A stretch of 33,500 nucleotides of DNA from an uncultured Spirochaetaceae bacterium (GTDB lineage Bacteria > Spirochaetota > Spirochaetia > Treponematales > Treponemataceae). Position 1 is the stretch's first letter, and each line of letters starts with the position of its first letter. This document shows, one piece after another, positions 15,067 to 23,729 of this stretch. The position numbers were made by a program, and so were the translations under genes. The notes below the pieces were generated by a model, which saw only the letters and a program-made list of their open reading frames with translations, was not told where the DNA came from and did no database searches. The DNA is taken from the NCBI GenBank assembly GCA_902783155.1, contig CACZPR010000046.1, forward strand, positions 1-33,500, read 5' to 3'.

Positions 15067-17079
15067 TCACTCAGCTCCACCGGCTTCCGCAATCTTGAAA
15101 ACGGAAATCGTGTGCTTCTGCGAAGTGTACAGGTCCCCAGCGACCACACAGTTGTCAACCACCGGGACCAGCTCCACAAGATCCGCGTCATGGTGCGAGC
15201 CGCTTATGTAGTTCACCTGGTTAACAAGCTCCACCTTCCTGAGCGTGTGCGGTTTTTCCGACAGATTGATTATTCCACAGAAATTACCGCTGCGTGAGAA
15301 AATCTTGTAGACATCCGGGCTTATGTTCAGAAGTCCAAAGTCCTCGCCCTCGATTTGTGAATAAAGATTTGTGACATGCTCCGTAAAATCCGCGTCGTCC
15401 GCCGAAAAATCAGAAGTGTCGTCGGAATCCATTATCTGGCTTGCGAACATTTTGTTGACCATCGCAATCAACTCTTTTTCGCCGTCGTCCAGCTTGATGT
15501 TTGTGTAGCGAAGGAAAATCACGTCCGGGTCGTTGATAAAAATCTTCTGGTCCCAGAACGCATGTCCAAGTGTGCTCTGCAGATTCGGTTTTGCCCCAGT
15601 GCGCGCCGTGTAGTTGATTCTGCGGAGCCAGTCTATGTCCCAGCACTCCTTTGTGTCCGGTCCAATTCTTGAAAGAGGGAAAGACATGAAGGAGCTTTCA
15701 AACGGAAGTCCGCAGCCAAGATACGCCACCCTCTCGCCAGATGAATTGATTACACGTCTTGTAAGTTTTTTAACCGCCCTGTCGTACCAGAGATAAGCCG
15801 AACCGCCGTTTGCAAATTTTCCGTCAATCATTCCCGCAAAAAGGAAGTCCAGTTTCAGATAGCGGAAGCCCCAGACGTTTACGGCCTTTTCCATAAGACT
15901 GTCCAGATGCTCAAGAACATCGTCGCGGCTCAAATCAAGACAGAAATATGAATACGGATAGCTTGGCTGGTCCGAACCAAATTTCGCTCCCCAAAGTGGA
16001 TTCATTCCAGCGTTGATTGGTTTTCCATTTTCAGCACGGAGAATCCAGTCGGGATGTTTTTTTGCAGTCTCGCTTCTCAAATCAATAATCAGCGGCGCAA
16101 TCCAGAGTCCGGGTATGTATCCTGCATCCGAGATTGACGTGGCAAGGGCTGTCATTCCATCGGGGAATCTCTCCAAGTTGGCGTCCCAGTCACCAAGAGA
16201 TTTTTCCCATCCGTCGTCCACCTGGAAAACCACCGGCAGATTTTTCTGGCTGTACATCGAGTTGATTATGTTTCCGTTTCCGCCAAGGGAATCCAAATCC
16301 GCAGCGATAAGTTTCTGGTTGATGTCGGCATAGTGGTTGTACCATGATTCCCACCCGGCGCATTTCACAATTCCATCGTGTCCACCAAGGAACTCAAGAC
16401 AGGCATGACGCTCGCTCCTTCCCTCGGCAAAAATGAATCCAACACCGTCGCGCAGGGCAAAAAATGTTTTCGCGGAAAAAACAACAAGGCGGCCCATCAG
16501 CTCCATCCTGCTCCATCTTTTTCCGTCCGCGTAGATTCCGACAGACACGGTTCTTTTTTTTCTGTCAACATAGAACTGGACCGGTGGAAGAGGATTTCCA
16601 TCGTCGTTTCCAAAAGCCGCTGTCGATGCGAGGACCAGATAAGTGTTCTCCCATCTCAGGTAGATTAAAAACTGCCCCTTCAGGATTGACGGAGACTTTG
16701 GATTTTTTCCACCAACATCCGACGGCCACTTTCCTGGGAACGTTGTATATTTTTTCCACTGTGGAATCAATGGAAAATAGTTTTTCTGTTTCTGCCCGGG
16801 ACCAAGCTCTCCGCCAAATCCCCATGACTGCCAGCCGCCACCGTAGAATGAAAAATCCTTTTCCCGATAACGCTCGAAATGTTTGGAGCTGACCGCGCAT
16901 TTTTCAAGCAGACTGTCAATGCCAAACTGCGCGATGATTTTGTTTTCAGTGTCCGCCAGTGAAAGTCCATCCCCAGAAACAGGACCGACATATCTGCATG
17001 AACATTCATAAAAAGTTCCGCATCCTTCAATTCTTTCGGGGATGGTCTTTATGCTGACCTCGGAATCCTTGTACCTCAT
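15067..17079 (-). CDS. GH36-family alpha-galactosidase (cytoplasmic)
   Basis: This 670-residue retaining glycosidase should release terminal alpha-galactose. Visible parts: an N-terminal beta-sandwich; GWESWYNHY at the barrel entry (about 242); VFQVDDGWEKSLGDW (about 284); GLWIAPLIID; the nucleophile motif FRYLKLDFLFAG (Asp411); YLGCGLPFESS; and the acid/base region SRIGPDTKECWD (Asp475). No signal peptide is present, so it acts inside the cell on sugars taken up, presumably by the GPH symporter. The start is the ATG at 17079, because GGAGG lies 7 nt upstream; a further upstream ATG (17100) would place that site inside the gene. It is the first gene of a four-gene operon with a TTGACA/GATAAT promoter and overlapping operators. 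Raffinose-synthase-like GH36 activity is an alternative. Confidence 0.87.
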   Translation of the reverse strand: MRYKDSEVSIKTIPERIEGCGTFYECSCRYVGPVSGDGLSLADTENKIIAQFGIDSLLEKCAVSSKHFERYREKDFSFYGGGWQSWGFGGELGPGQKQKNYFPLIPQWKKYTTFPGKWPSDVGGKNPKSPSILKGQFLIYLRWENTYLVLASTAAFGNDDGNPLPPVQFYVDRKKRTVSVGIYADGKRWSRMELMGRLVVFSAKTFFALRDGVGFIFAEGRSERHACLEFLGGHDGIVKCAGWESWYNHYADINQKLIAADLDSLGGNGNIINSMYSQKNLPVVFQVDDGWEKSLGDWDANLERFPDGMTALATSISDAGYIPGLWIAPLIIDLRSETAKKHPDWILRAENGKPINAGMNPLWGAKFGSDQPSYPYSYFCLDLSRDDVLEHLDSLMEKAVNVWGFRYLKLDFLFAGMIDGKFANGGSAYLWYDRAVKKLTRRVINSSGERVAYLGCGLPFESSFMSFPLSRIGPDTKECWDIDWLRRINYTARTGAKPNLQSTLGHAFWDQKIFINDPDVIFLRYTNIKLDDGEKELIAMVNKMFASQIMDSDDTSDFSADDADFTEHVTNLYSQIEGEDFGLLNISPDVYKIFSRSGNFCGIINLSEKPHTLRKVELVNQVNYISGSHHDADLVELVPVVDNCVVAGDLYTSQKHTISVFKIAEAGGAE

Positions 17080-17111
17080 TGGCGCGCCTCCAGAAAACAA
17101 ATCTATTATCG

Positions 17112-17128
17112 TGATAGCATTACTATCA
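17112..17128. promoter_or_regulatory. Candidate TetR operator in the alpha-galactosidase leader
   Basis: TGATAG (17112-17117) and CTATCA (17123-17128) form an inverted repeat with a 5-nt centre. It lies about 7-23 nt after the predicted start, where a bound repressor would block transcription. A shorter palindrome TGATTATCA (17140-17148) overlaps the -10 and may be a second half of the control region. Confidence 0.58.
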
Positions 17129-17141
17129 GCTAGATATTTTG

Positions 17142-17170
17142 ATTATCACCTAATATTAAAAAATTGTCAA
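17142..17170 (-). promoter_or_regulatory. Promoter of the alpha-galactosidase operon
   Basis: TTGACA (17170-17165) and GATAAT (17147-17142, 5/6) are exactly 17 nt apart. The predicted start is near 17135, giving a leader of about 55 nt. Confidence 0.75.
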
Positions 17171-17204
17171 CAGAATTTGAAAAAAAATATTTGGAAGCAC
17201 TTTA

Positions 17205-17233
17205 TTGACAACATTTTTTCTCTCCAATAGACT
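17205..17233 (+). promoter_or_regulatory. Promoter of the long pseudouridine synthase (leaderless)
   Basis: TTGACA (17205-17210) and TAGACT (17228-17233, 4/6) are 17 nt apart. The -10 ends 7 nt before the ATG at 17241, so transcription should begin at the start codon or one base before it. No Shine-Dalgarno precedes the ATG. Confidence 0.62.
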
Positions 17234-17240
17234 GTTTTCC

Positions 17241-18593
17241 ATGTTTCCACCCTTTCCAGAAAAAGACGCGCTTGAATGTTGCGCCCAGATGCTAGATGAA
17301 ATCCACGAGGGAAGTCTCTCGATAGAACACGAAGGACAAATCAGTCTGGAGCGGACAAATCCCGCAGTGATGATTGGTGCTCTGGTCTGCCGCGATGCCG
17401 ATGGAAAAAGGGTCTCAATAAGAACAGTGTCCGGAAACAGCAGATTTTTAAAATCAACAAAAAATGTCGACGGAATATTTTACGCACCGGCAATTGTAAG
17501 TTCCGAACAAATACGGATGGCGCTTTCAGAAAACGATGGTGAAATCCATGCCCTGACAGAAAAAATATGCGCGCTGGAAAAAGACGGAGGGGCGGACTCA
17601 AAAATGCGTGCCTCGGAGCTTTCAAAAAAACGCACAGTGCTTACAACCGACTCTCTAAAAAAATTCCATGCCCTGTACTATTTCCACTCGCTTACCGGAA
17701 AAAAATTTTCGCTCCGGGAAATATGCGACCGAAAAAAAATTGCACTTCCGCCCACCGGTGTCGGTGAGTGCTGCGCGCCAAAACTTTTGGACTTTGCGGC
17801 GAAAAACGGTCTCTCACCAATCAGCATGGCGGAAATAGTCTACGACCCGAACAAAAATGATGCGCAAAAAAATCTGGAGAGCGTTCCACCATGCGACCCA
17901 CGCTGCTCGATAATTCTCCCGGACATGCTGGGACTTGAAATCCTGTACCGCGACGAATCCATTGTAGTAATCAACAAGGAGAGCGGACTTCTTTCAATTC
18001 CAGGGAAAATCGAAAAAGACTGTGCAAGTTCAAGGCTGAAAAAACTTTTTCCGAACTGCATCGAACAGCCCTGCGTCCACCGTCTTGACATGGAGACTAG
18101 CGGAATTTTGGTCATGGCGTTAACAAAGGACGCGCACAGAAATCTGAGTATGCAATTTCAGAACGGGGAGACATCAAAAGAATACGAGGCACTGGTTGAC
18201 GGAGTTCTGCCCAAAATTGGAATCAGGGACGAGGGAGAGATGGAACTTTTTTTCCGTGTAGATTTGGACAACCGGCCCCACCAAATTTGGGATGAGGTAT
18301 ATGGAAAAAAAGCGGTGACACGATGGAGGACAATGGATGTTGAATCCTACACAGCCCCCGACGGTGGACGCAGATTTGTAACGAGGGTCAAATTTTTTCC
18401 GCAGACAGGACGCACCCACCAGCTTAGACTTGCGGCAGCGGACGCACATGGATTTTCAGTTCCGATAATCGGTGACACACTTTATGGAAAATGTATGCCG
18501 GGCGAAAGACTGATGCTCCACGCGACCAAGCTGACGTTCACACATCCCGACACAAATCAGAAAATGACATTCAATTCCCCCGCCCCATTTTGA
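17241..18593 (+). CDS. RluA-family pseudouridine synthase, long form with N-terminal extension
   Basis: This protein of 450 residues has its RluA catalytic domain in the C-terminal half: GLEILYRDESIVVINKESGL, the catalytic HRLDMETSGILVM (Asp283) and GRTHQLRLAAADAHG with IIGDTLYG. The N-terminal 220 residues include a helical/coiled segment and the stretch PTGVGECCAPKLLDFAAKNG, seen in the long RluA-like enzymes I know from gammaproteobacteria. The extension carries several cysteines (13, 14, 177, 178). The RNA target is unknown. The frame is open further upstream to a TTG at 17205, but that codon is the -35 box; the ATG at 17241 fits both promoter and family. The gene is divergent from the alpha-galactosidase operon, and only about 160 bp separate them. 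Confidence 0.88.
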   Translation: MFPPFPEKDALECCAQMLDEIHEGSLSIEHEGQISLERTNPAVMIGALVCRDADGKRVSIRTVSGNSRFLKSTKNVDGIFYAPAIVSSEQIRMALSENDGEIHALTEKICALEKDGGADSKMRASELSKKRTVLTTDSLKKFHALYYFHSLTGKKFSLREICDRKKIALPPTGVGECCAPKLLDFAAKNGLSPISMAEIVYDPNKNDAQKNLESVPPCDPRCSIILPDMLGLEILYRDESIVVINKESGLLSIPGKIEKDCASSRLKKLFPNCIEQPCVHRLDMETSGILVMALTKDAHRNLSMQFQNGETSKEYEALVDGVLPKIGIRDEGEMELFFRVDLDNRPHQIWDEVYGKKAVTRWRTMDVESYTAPDGGRRFVTRVKFFPQTGRTHQLRLAAADAHGFSVPIIGDTLYGKCMPGERLMLHATKLTFTHPDTNQKMTFNSPAPF

Positions 18594-18624
18594 TTCGCGG
18601 GACATGGTATTTTTGTTTCCACAA

Positions 18625-18653
18625 TTGAAAAAAACGCACATATTTTTTATAAT
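18625..18653 (+). promoter_or_regulatory. Promoter of the GH3 gene (leaderless)
   Basis: TTGAAA (18625-18630) and a perfect TATAAT (18648-18653) are 17 nt apart. The ATG at 18660 begins at the seventh base after the -10, the usual start-site position. No purine-rich ribosome site is present. Confidence 0.75.
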
Positions 18654-18659
18654 GCCAAC

Positions 18660-19964
18660 ATGAGAATGTGCCGGGGATTTTCTATTCTGTTTTTTTTGAT
18701 TTTTTTTGGCTCCAACGCTTTTGCAAAAACTTTTTATCCTCTTCCCAAAAATGATTCCGATGAAAAGCTTGAAATTGACAGGGCGATAACGGAATATCTT
18801 TTTTCACTTCCGCCAGAGCAGCGCATCTCACAGATTTTTTTAGTGAACATCGGTGGAAACAGGGTCTACTATCCAGGCGAAGATTCCAGACTGATTGACA
18901 CATTCACAGGCTCCGAAAAAGTTCCCCTTGTTCCCGGCGGCGCAATTCTTTTTGGTTACAACATAGCGGACACAGCCGAAAATGTCATGGACTTCATGTC
19001 ATCCGTAGCCGAATGGTGCGAAAAAAACAATGTCGCGCGTCCATACATTGCGGTGGACCAGGAAGGTGGATATGTCGCCCGTCTCAGGAAGATTACAAGC
19101 ACTCTCCCTTCATGCGAAAAGGTTGCGGAAAAACTGAGTCCGTCGGAAACGCACACACTTTACTCATACCAGGCAAAACAGATGCGCGCACTTGGATTCG
19201 ACATGAACCTTGCGCCCGTCGCCGAAAGCATGAACGAAACAAACAGGGATTTTCTTGACACACGCTCGTTCGGAAACATTGTCCAGTCGATTGCATACAG
19301 TGTCGCGGCTGTACACGCATATCAGACAAACGGAGTCGGGACGGTTCTGAAACATTTTCCAGGAAACACGAACACCGATCCACACACAGGTCTCCCGGAA
19401 ATCTCCATGACTGAAGAGGAAATTGAAAAGGAAATCATGGGGCCTTTTCTTTTTATGCTTGGCTCATCCCCATCCGCAGTGCTAATGTCACACGCGCGCA
19501 CAAAGGCATTGGACCCGGAAAAACCTGCAAGCCTTAGCCGTGAATGGGTGACAGGAAAACTAAGGGAAGAACTTTCATACGACGGTCTCATTCTTAGCGA
19601 CGACATTTTCATGGGCGCGCTTTCAAAAAATGGATTTCCCGCAGACATTGCCGCTGTAAGTGCGATTGAAGCCGGGGTACACGTGATAATGCTTAGCGAC
19701 AAAAATTTCAGTTCGGTTGCCCTGACACTTTTGGAGCGCGCCGAGACGGATTTGGATTTTGCTGACAAACTTGTCCAGGCAGAAAAAAAAGTCATCTCGT
19801 TCAAAATTGAGTGCGGAATACTGAATCTTGTAAAAAAAACGGACGGAACATTTTTGGTGGTCCCCGCAAGCAATATTGAGCAGCACGGGACAAGGGAAGA
19901 GCGGCTCGAAATCTTCTACAAAAACAAAAGCGACGGACAGGATTTTTACAAAAAACATTTTTAA
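18660..19964 (+). CDS. Secreted GH3-family glycosidase (NagZ/beta-N-acetylhexosaminidase type)
   Basis: This 434-residue exported enzyme has a signal peptide (hydrophobic ILFFLIFFGSNAFA, cleavage near residue 22). GH3 features include PYIAVDQEGGYVARLR (about 128), KHFPGNTNTDPHTGLPEI (Lys231-His232, then Asp240-x-His242) and the nucleophile motif LILSDDIFMGAL (Asp314/315). The Asp-x-His pair is the acid/base dyad typical of NagZ-like enzymes, which remove N-acetylglucosamine from muropeptides. Here KHFPG is followed by Asn instead of the usual His-Gly, a small deviation. Unlike E. coli NagZ it is exported, so it may act on peptidoglycan or on host or dietary glycans in the periplasm or at the surface. 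It heads a pair with the m5C methyltransferase. Confidence 0.87.
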   Translation: MRMCRGFSILFFLIFFGSNAFAKTFYPLPKNDSDEKLEIDRAITEYLFSLPPEQRISQIFLVNIGGNRVYYPGEDSRLIDTFTGSEKVPLVPGGAILFGYNIADTAENVMDFMSSVAEWCEKNNVARPYIAVDQEGGYVARLRKITSTLPSCEKVAEKLSPSETHTLYSYQAKQMRALGFDMNLAPVAESMNETNRDFLDTRSFGNIVQSIAYSVAAVHAYQTNGVGTVLKHFPGNTNTDPHTGLPEISMTEEEIEKEIMGPFLFMLGSSPSAVLMSHARTKALDPEKPASLSREWVTGKLREELSYDGLILSDDIFMGALSKNGFPADIAAVSAIEAGVHVIMLSDKNFSSVALTLLERAETDLDFADKLVQAEKKVISFKIECGILNLVKKTDGTFLVVPASNIEQHGTREERLEIFYKNKSDGQDFYKKHF

Positions 19965-19978
19965 CAGGAAGACGGAAA

Positions 19979-20917
19979 ATGAAGCGGAACACAAATCAAG
20001 AAAAACAAAAATACCGTGGAGCCAGCGGATTCGACCTTTACTACGGAGAACTTTTTTCGGACAGATGGGGCACATTAAAAAAATCATTGCTCGCGGAAAC
20101 ACGACACGCCTCACTCACTTTCCCCGGATGCGAAACATATTTCATGGACCCCGCAAGCATCTGCACAGCCCTCTGTCTTCCGCTTGATGATTCCGAAAAT
20201 GTGTTGGACCTTTGTGCGGCTCCCGGCGGAAAAACTTTGGTAGTATCGGCAAACCTTGCTCCCGGGTCGGAATTAAAATCAAACGAACGGTCGGCGGAAA
20301 GAAAAAACCGTCTCGCAAAAGTTGTGTCCGCATCCCTTCCGCAAGACATTTCAAATAGAATAAAAGTGACATGCTCCGATGGTGCCACACTATGCCAAAG
20401 GGATGACACCCGCTACGGAAGCATACTTTTGGACGCTCCATGCTCAAGCGAAAGACATGTCCTGAATGACGAAAAATATCTTTCACAATGGTCGCCCGCA
20501 AGATTGAAGTCGCTCGCAATGGAACAGTGGGCCTTGGTCTCATCGGCATGGAGACTTTTGGATGAAGGAGGATTTCTCCTTTACGCCACATGCGCGCTTT
20601 CGCCAAAAGAGAACGACGAAATAATTTCAAGGCTCGCAAAAAAATTTTCGGACGCGGAAATCCAGTCCACGGATTTTATGGAAAATGTTTTCAAAAAAAA
20701 TCTGGCCGGAATGGAATCAAAAAAAATTGTGGCGGAAATACAGGCTCGCGAAGAAAATGAAAGCCCCACCATGGAAAAAGTTTTCCAGATGGCGGAGCCT
20801 ACGGAACATGGTCTCCAGATACTTCCGGACTCGTCGAACGGATATGGGCCGCTGTTTTTTTCGCTTGTAAAAAAATGTGTCCCAAATCCAGATTCAAGGT
20901 CCAAGTCTGATTTCTAG
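19979..20917 (+). CDS. RsmB/NSUN-type RNA cytosine-C5 methyltransferase
   Basis: This 312-residue SAM-dependent enzyme contains the NOL1/NOP2/Sun core: FMDPASICTALCL, motif I VLDLCAAPGGKTLVVS (residues 75-90), SILLDAPCSSERHV (Cys155) and LLYATCALSPKEND (Cys205). The two cysteines are the release and catalytic cysteines of RNA m5C methylases. It lacks the NusB-like N-terminal domain of RsmB, so it is closer in layout to short NSUN3/4- or YebU-like proteins. The substrate, rRNA or tRNA, is not known. It has an AGGA ribosome site, starts 14 bp after the GH3 gene and is likely co-transcribed. Its stop overlaps that of the convergent gene within the sequence CTAG. Confidence 0.88.
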   Translation: MKRNTNQEKQKYRGASGFDLYYGELFSDRWGTLKKSLLAETRHASLTFPGCETYFMDPASICTALCLPLDDSENVLDLCAAPGGKTLVVSANLAPGSELKSNERSAERKNRLAKVVSASLPQDISNRIKVTCSDGATLCQRDDTRYGSILLDAPCSSERHVLNDEKYLSQWSPARLKSLAMEQWALVSSAWRLLDEGGFLLYATCALSPKENDEIISRLAKKFSDAEIQSTDFMENVFKKNLAGMESKKIVAEIQAREENESPTMEKVFQMAEPTEHGLQILPDSSNGYGPLFFSLVKKCVPNPDSRSKSDF

Positions 20918-23727
20918 AATCCGAATCCCTTCAGAAGTCCTCCAAGCGGATTTGAATTCTTTTTGTCCTTTTCGCCCTCATCGTCCTCATCGTCGGATTT
21001 TTTTCCACCCATGAGTCCACCAAGTCCACCGCCAATTGTGTTTGTGATTGCATCGGTGACTGTCTTTTTCACTTCCTCTGTTTTTTCAGTTATAACCGCG
21101 GTCGCCTGCTCCTTTACCTCGTTGACCTTTTCATTGACCACCGAAGTAACTTCCTCCTTCACCGCCTGGACCTTGCCGTTAATCATGTTCTCGATGTCGG
21201 TCTTTTTCGCGAGCAAAGTTTTCTGGATGTCCGCAAGTTTTATGTTCTGCACATCAATCTCGCCCTCCAGACCAAGGAACTCCTTGACCTTCACAAGCAC
21301 TTCGTTTTCGGAACTGTTGAGAAGCTCGTTCAGTTTTTTTACCGCCAGAGCCTTGGCATCTTTTCCAAGCTGCATGACAATGCTCTTCAAAGAGTTCGTG
21401 AACTGCTCGGCAAAATTTCCGGTCAGGCCAAAATAAAATCCAGAGTCTTTTGTGTAGCCCATGTTGAATCCAAACGCAAGACGGTTGACCGCGTTGAGGC
21501 CGACAAGATAATATTTTGTGACAATCTCGTTTTCAAATCCGTCGCTGGTCATCTGGACATTGTTTATATCCATGGAGCCGGACGCAGCAAATCCATTAGG
21601 ACCGCCGGAACCGCTCAGAGAAAGAACAGCCTTTCCCTTGATTGAAGGAACACCGCACTTTGTCGCAATCCCTGTTCCATCAATATCGACACTGTACCCC
21701 TCTCCGGTGTAGCTTGCGGAAATCATTGGGGCGGTGCTTGTCTTTCTTGCGTCGTATGTAACTTTTCCCGTGTGCCTTATTCCGTTTATCTCAAGGACGA
21801 GGGTTCCGGTCGTCGGGATGTTTCTCACGTTCTGGTTGTTGGTAATCTCCTTTACGTTGCATGAAAAACCTGTTCCGGAAATCAGCACGTTCTTTATGAG
21901 CATACTTGGATATGCGGGCGTAAAATAAAAATCAGTTCCGGGCGCGCGTCTGGATTCCTTTTTCTTTTCCTCCTTCGGCTTGTCCGATTTCATTGACTGT
22001 GCCATGGCAAGGGCGTCCATGACATAGGGGTACCATTCACCGAGCATGTTGTAGGCGATAGTGTTGAGCGCGCTGTTCATAAGCCCCTGGAGATTGGCGA
22101 GGGTTCCTGTGATTGTGGTCAGCCTTTCGACAATATAGTCGTAGTCGCTTTTGACAACGTTCTTCACATTGGTGGCCATGTCCGTCACCGCAACGGCATC
22201 GTTCTTTATATCAATCACACCCTGCTGGACTGTTTTTGCAAGTGCCTGCCCCGTCTCGATTGCCTTTTTGATTTTTTCAAGCGCATCCGTCAGTTTGGCA
22301 ATGTCGTCAGGATTTCTGATGTTGAATGACGCAAGATTTATGGTCTGTAGATTCTGCACGGACTCTGTAAATTTTTTGACCTCGGCCTCGTAGTATGCAG
22401 GCTTGTCCTTCCATTTTTCATACATCACGTTCACATCGGCGATTGTCTTCTGCACCACCTCGGGAGTGTTGATGTTGCCCCAGAAATTTGCGATTATGCT
22501 TTCAACGTCGCTTCCACCAAGAATATCGTAGGCCTGATTTTTCAGCGCGTTGATTGAGTTGGTCAACCTTCTTTGCAGCTCCTGTGAAAAAGCGGACCCA
22601 GTCGGTGGATTGTCCGAAAGGGCGCAGCTTGTCTTTCTGTCAGTGTTCCATGCAATCCCGGAGGCCTCAAGGTTTTCACATACGAAACGTTTTTTCAAAA
22701 GCTGGACCAAATCAAAATCAAACTGAATCCTGTTGACCTCGAAAAGATTTTTCATCACCGAACGCCTGTTTCCAACCTTCAGTCCGCCTATGGTGATTGA
22801 GGCATCAAAAATCTTTACGCTCACATAGTCAATGTCAGTCTTGGCCTGGAACACACCCTGGAATGTCGCAACAATGAAGTCACGCACTATCCTGTTTTTG
22901 TTCGCGATAACCCACGAGACCGCAAGCACAATCAAGGCCGCAACAGCAGCAAGAGGAATCAGCCGGATGCGGAGCTTGTTCTGGTTTTTGATTTCCCTTG
23001 CAAGCGACTTGTATTTTTTGATTTCCTTTTTGGAAAACATTGCGTCCTTGGGGATTGAGTATCTCTTTGTCCTTTCGTTGTAGTCTCCGTTCTTGAAAAG
23101 AAGCTCGACCTCCTTACGCTCCTCGGGTATGTAGATTCTTTTGAGGATTCTGCGTTTGAGGCTTCCCTGGGTGTATGCCCGCTTGAAGATGAACGGAAGT
23201 TTTTTGTACGGCCAGTCCTTTACGACTTTCTTTTCGCGCTCCTCCTCCATGATTTTGGTGGCTTCCCTTATTGCCTCACGAGAGGAAAGGTCATACTTCC
23301 GCTTGATTATCAACTTTCCGTCGTCGGTGGTCTCAGGTTCCTGCGATGGAGTCTGGGAAATTTCTTTTTCTTCTTCGCCGCCAACAACGATTGGTTCTCC
23401 AATAAGTTCCTCATCAATGGTCGCGGTGTTTTCTTCAACAGTGATTTCTTCTATGGTGTCGTTTTTGTCGGTCTGATTTTCCGTTGACGGATTTTCTTCG
23501 GGAAGGTCCTCCTGAATCTGCGTGTCAGGATTTTCTTCGACCACAGTTTCTGAATCAGCGTGAATTGTGTTTTCATCGACAATTGTTTCTGAATCAACAG
23601 GATTTGTGTTTTCATCGACAAGCGTTTCTGAATCTGCGGAAACTGTATTTTCTTCGGCTACCGATTCTGAATCAACAGGAATCTGTTTTTCTTCTGGATT
23701 CTTTTTTGTGAATTCATTTTCTTCCAT
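20914..23727 (-). CDS. TIGR03545-like envelope protein (AsmA-like), large
   Basis: This 937-residue protein has an acidic, repetitive cytoplasmic N-terminus (about 1-140) containing four 13-residue repeats of the DSET-V-ENT type. A basic region follows, then one membrane segment (about 252-274; LIPLAAVAALIVLAVSWVIA), and then a long periplasmic part. Just after the membrane it shows the AsmA-like start IDYVSVKIFDASITIGGLKV and FEVNRIQFDFDLVQLLKKRF. The C-terminus is a long coiled coil with a Gly-rich, acidic end. Size, layout and its TIGR03546-like partner match the TIGR03545 family as I remember it: uncharacterised, restricted to outer-membrane bacteria. AsmA relatives help lipid transport between membranes. 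The start is ATG 23727 with an AGGAGG site; an alternative GTG lies at 23733. Confidence 0.75.
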   Translation of the reverse strand: MEENEFTKKNPEEKQIPVDSESVAEENTVSADSETLVDENTNPVDSETIVDENTIHADSETVVEENPDTQIQEDLPEENPSTENQTDKNDTIEEITVEENTATIDEELIGEPIVVGGEEEKEISQTPSQEPETTDDGKLIIKRKYDLSSREAIREATKIMEEEREKKVVKDWPYKKLPFIFKRAYTQGSLKRRILKRIYIPEERKEVELLFKNGDYNERTKRYSIPKDAMFSKKEIKKYKSLAREIKNQNKLRIRLIPLAAVAALIVLAVSWVIANKNRIVRDFIVATFQGVFQAKTDIDYVSVKIFDASITIGGLKVGNRRSVMKNLFEVNRIQFDFDLVQLLKKRFVCENLEASGIAWNTDRKTSCALSDNPPTGSAFSQELQRRLTNSINALKNQAYDILGGSDVESIIANFWGNINTPEVVQKTIADVNVMYEKWKDKPAYYEAEVKKFTESVQNLQTINLASFNIRNPDDIAKLTDALEKIKKAIETGQALAKTVQQGVIDIKNDAVAVTDMATNVKNVVKSDYDYIVERLTTITGTLANLQGLMNSALNTIAYNMLGEWYPYVMDALAMAQSMKSDKPKEEKKKESRRAPGTDFYFTPAYPSMLIKNVLISGTGFSCNVKEITNNQNVRNIPTTGTLVLEINGIRHTGKVTYDARKTSTAPMISASYTGEGYSVDIDGTGIATKCGVPSIKGKAVLSLSGSGGPNGFAASGSMDINNVQMTSDGFENEIVTKYYLVGLNAVNRLAFGFNMGYTKDSGFYFGLTGNFAEQFTNSLKSIVMQLGKDAKALAVKKLNELLNSSENEVLVKVKEFLGLEGEIDVQNIKLADIQKTLLAKKTDIENMINGKVQAVKEEVTSVVNEKVNEVKEQATAVITEKTEEVKKTVTDAITNTIGGGLGGLMGGKKSDDEDDEGEKDKKNSNPLGGLLKGFGF
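23535..23690 (-). repeat. 39-bp tandem repeat (four copies) in the TIGR03545-like gene
   Basis: The motif TGAATC recurs at 23551, 23590, 23629 and 23668, exactly 39 bp apart. It encodes acidic 13-residue repeats in the cytoplasmic tail. Confidence 0.85.
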
Positions 23728-23729
23728 AA

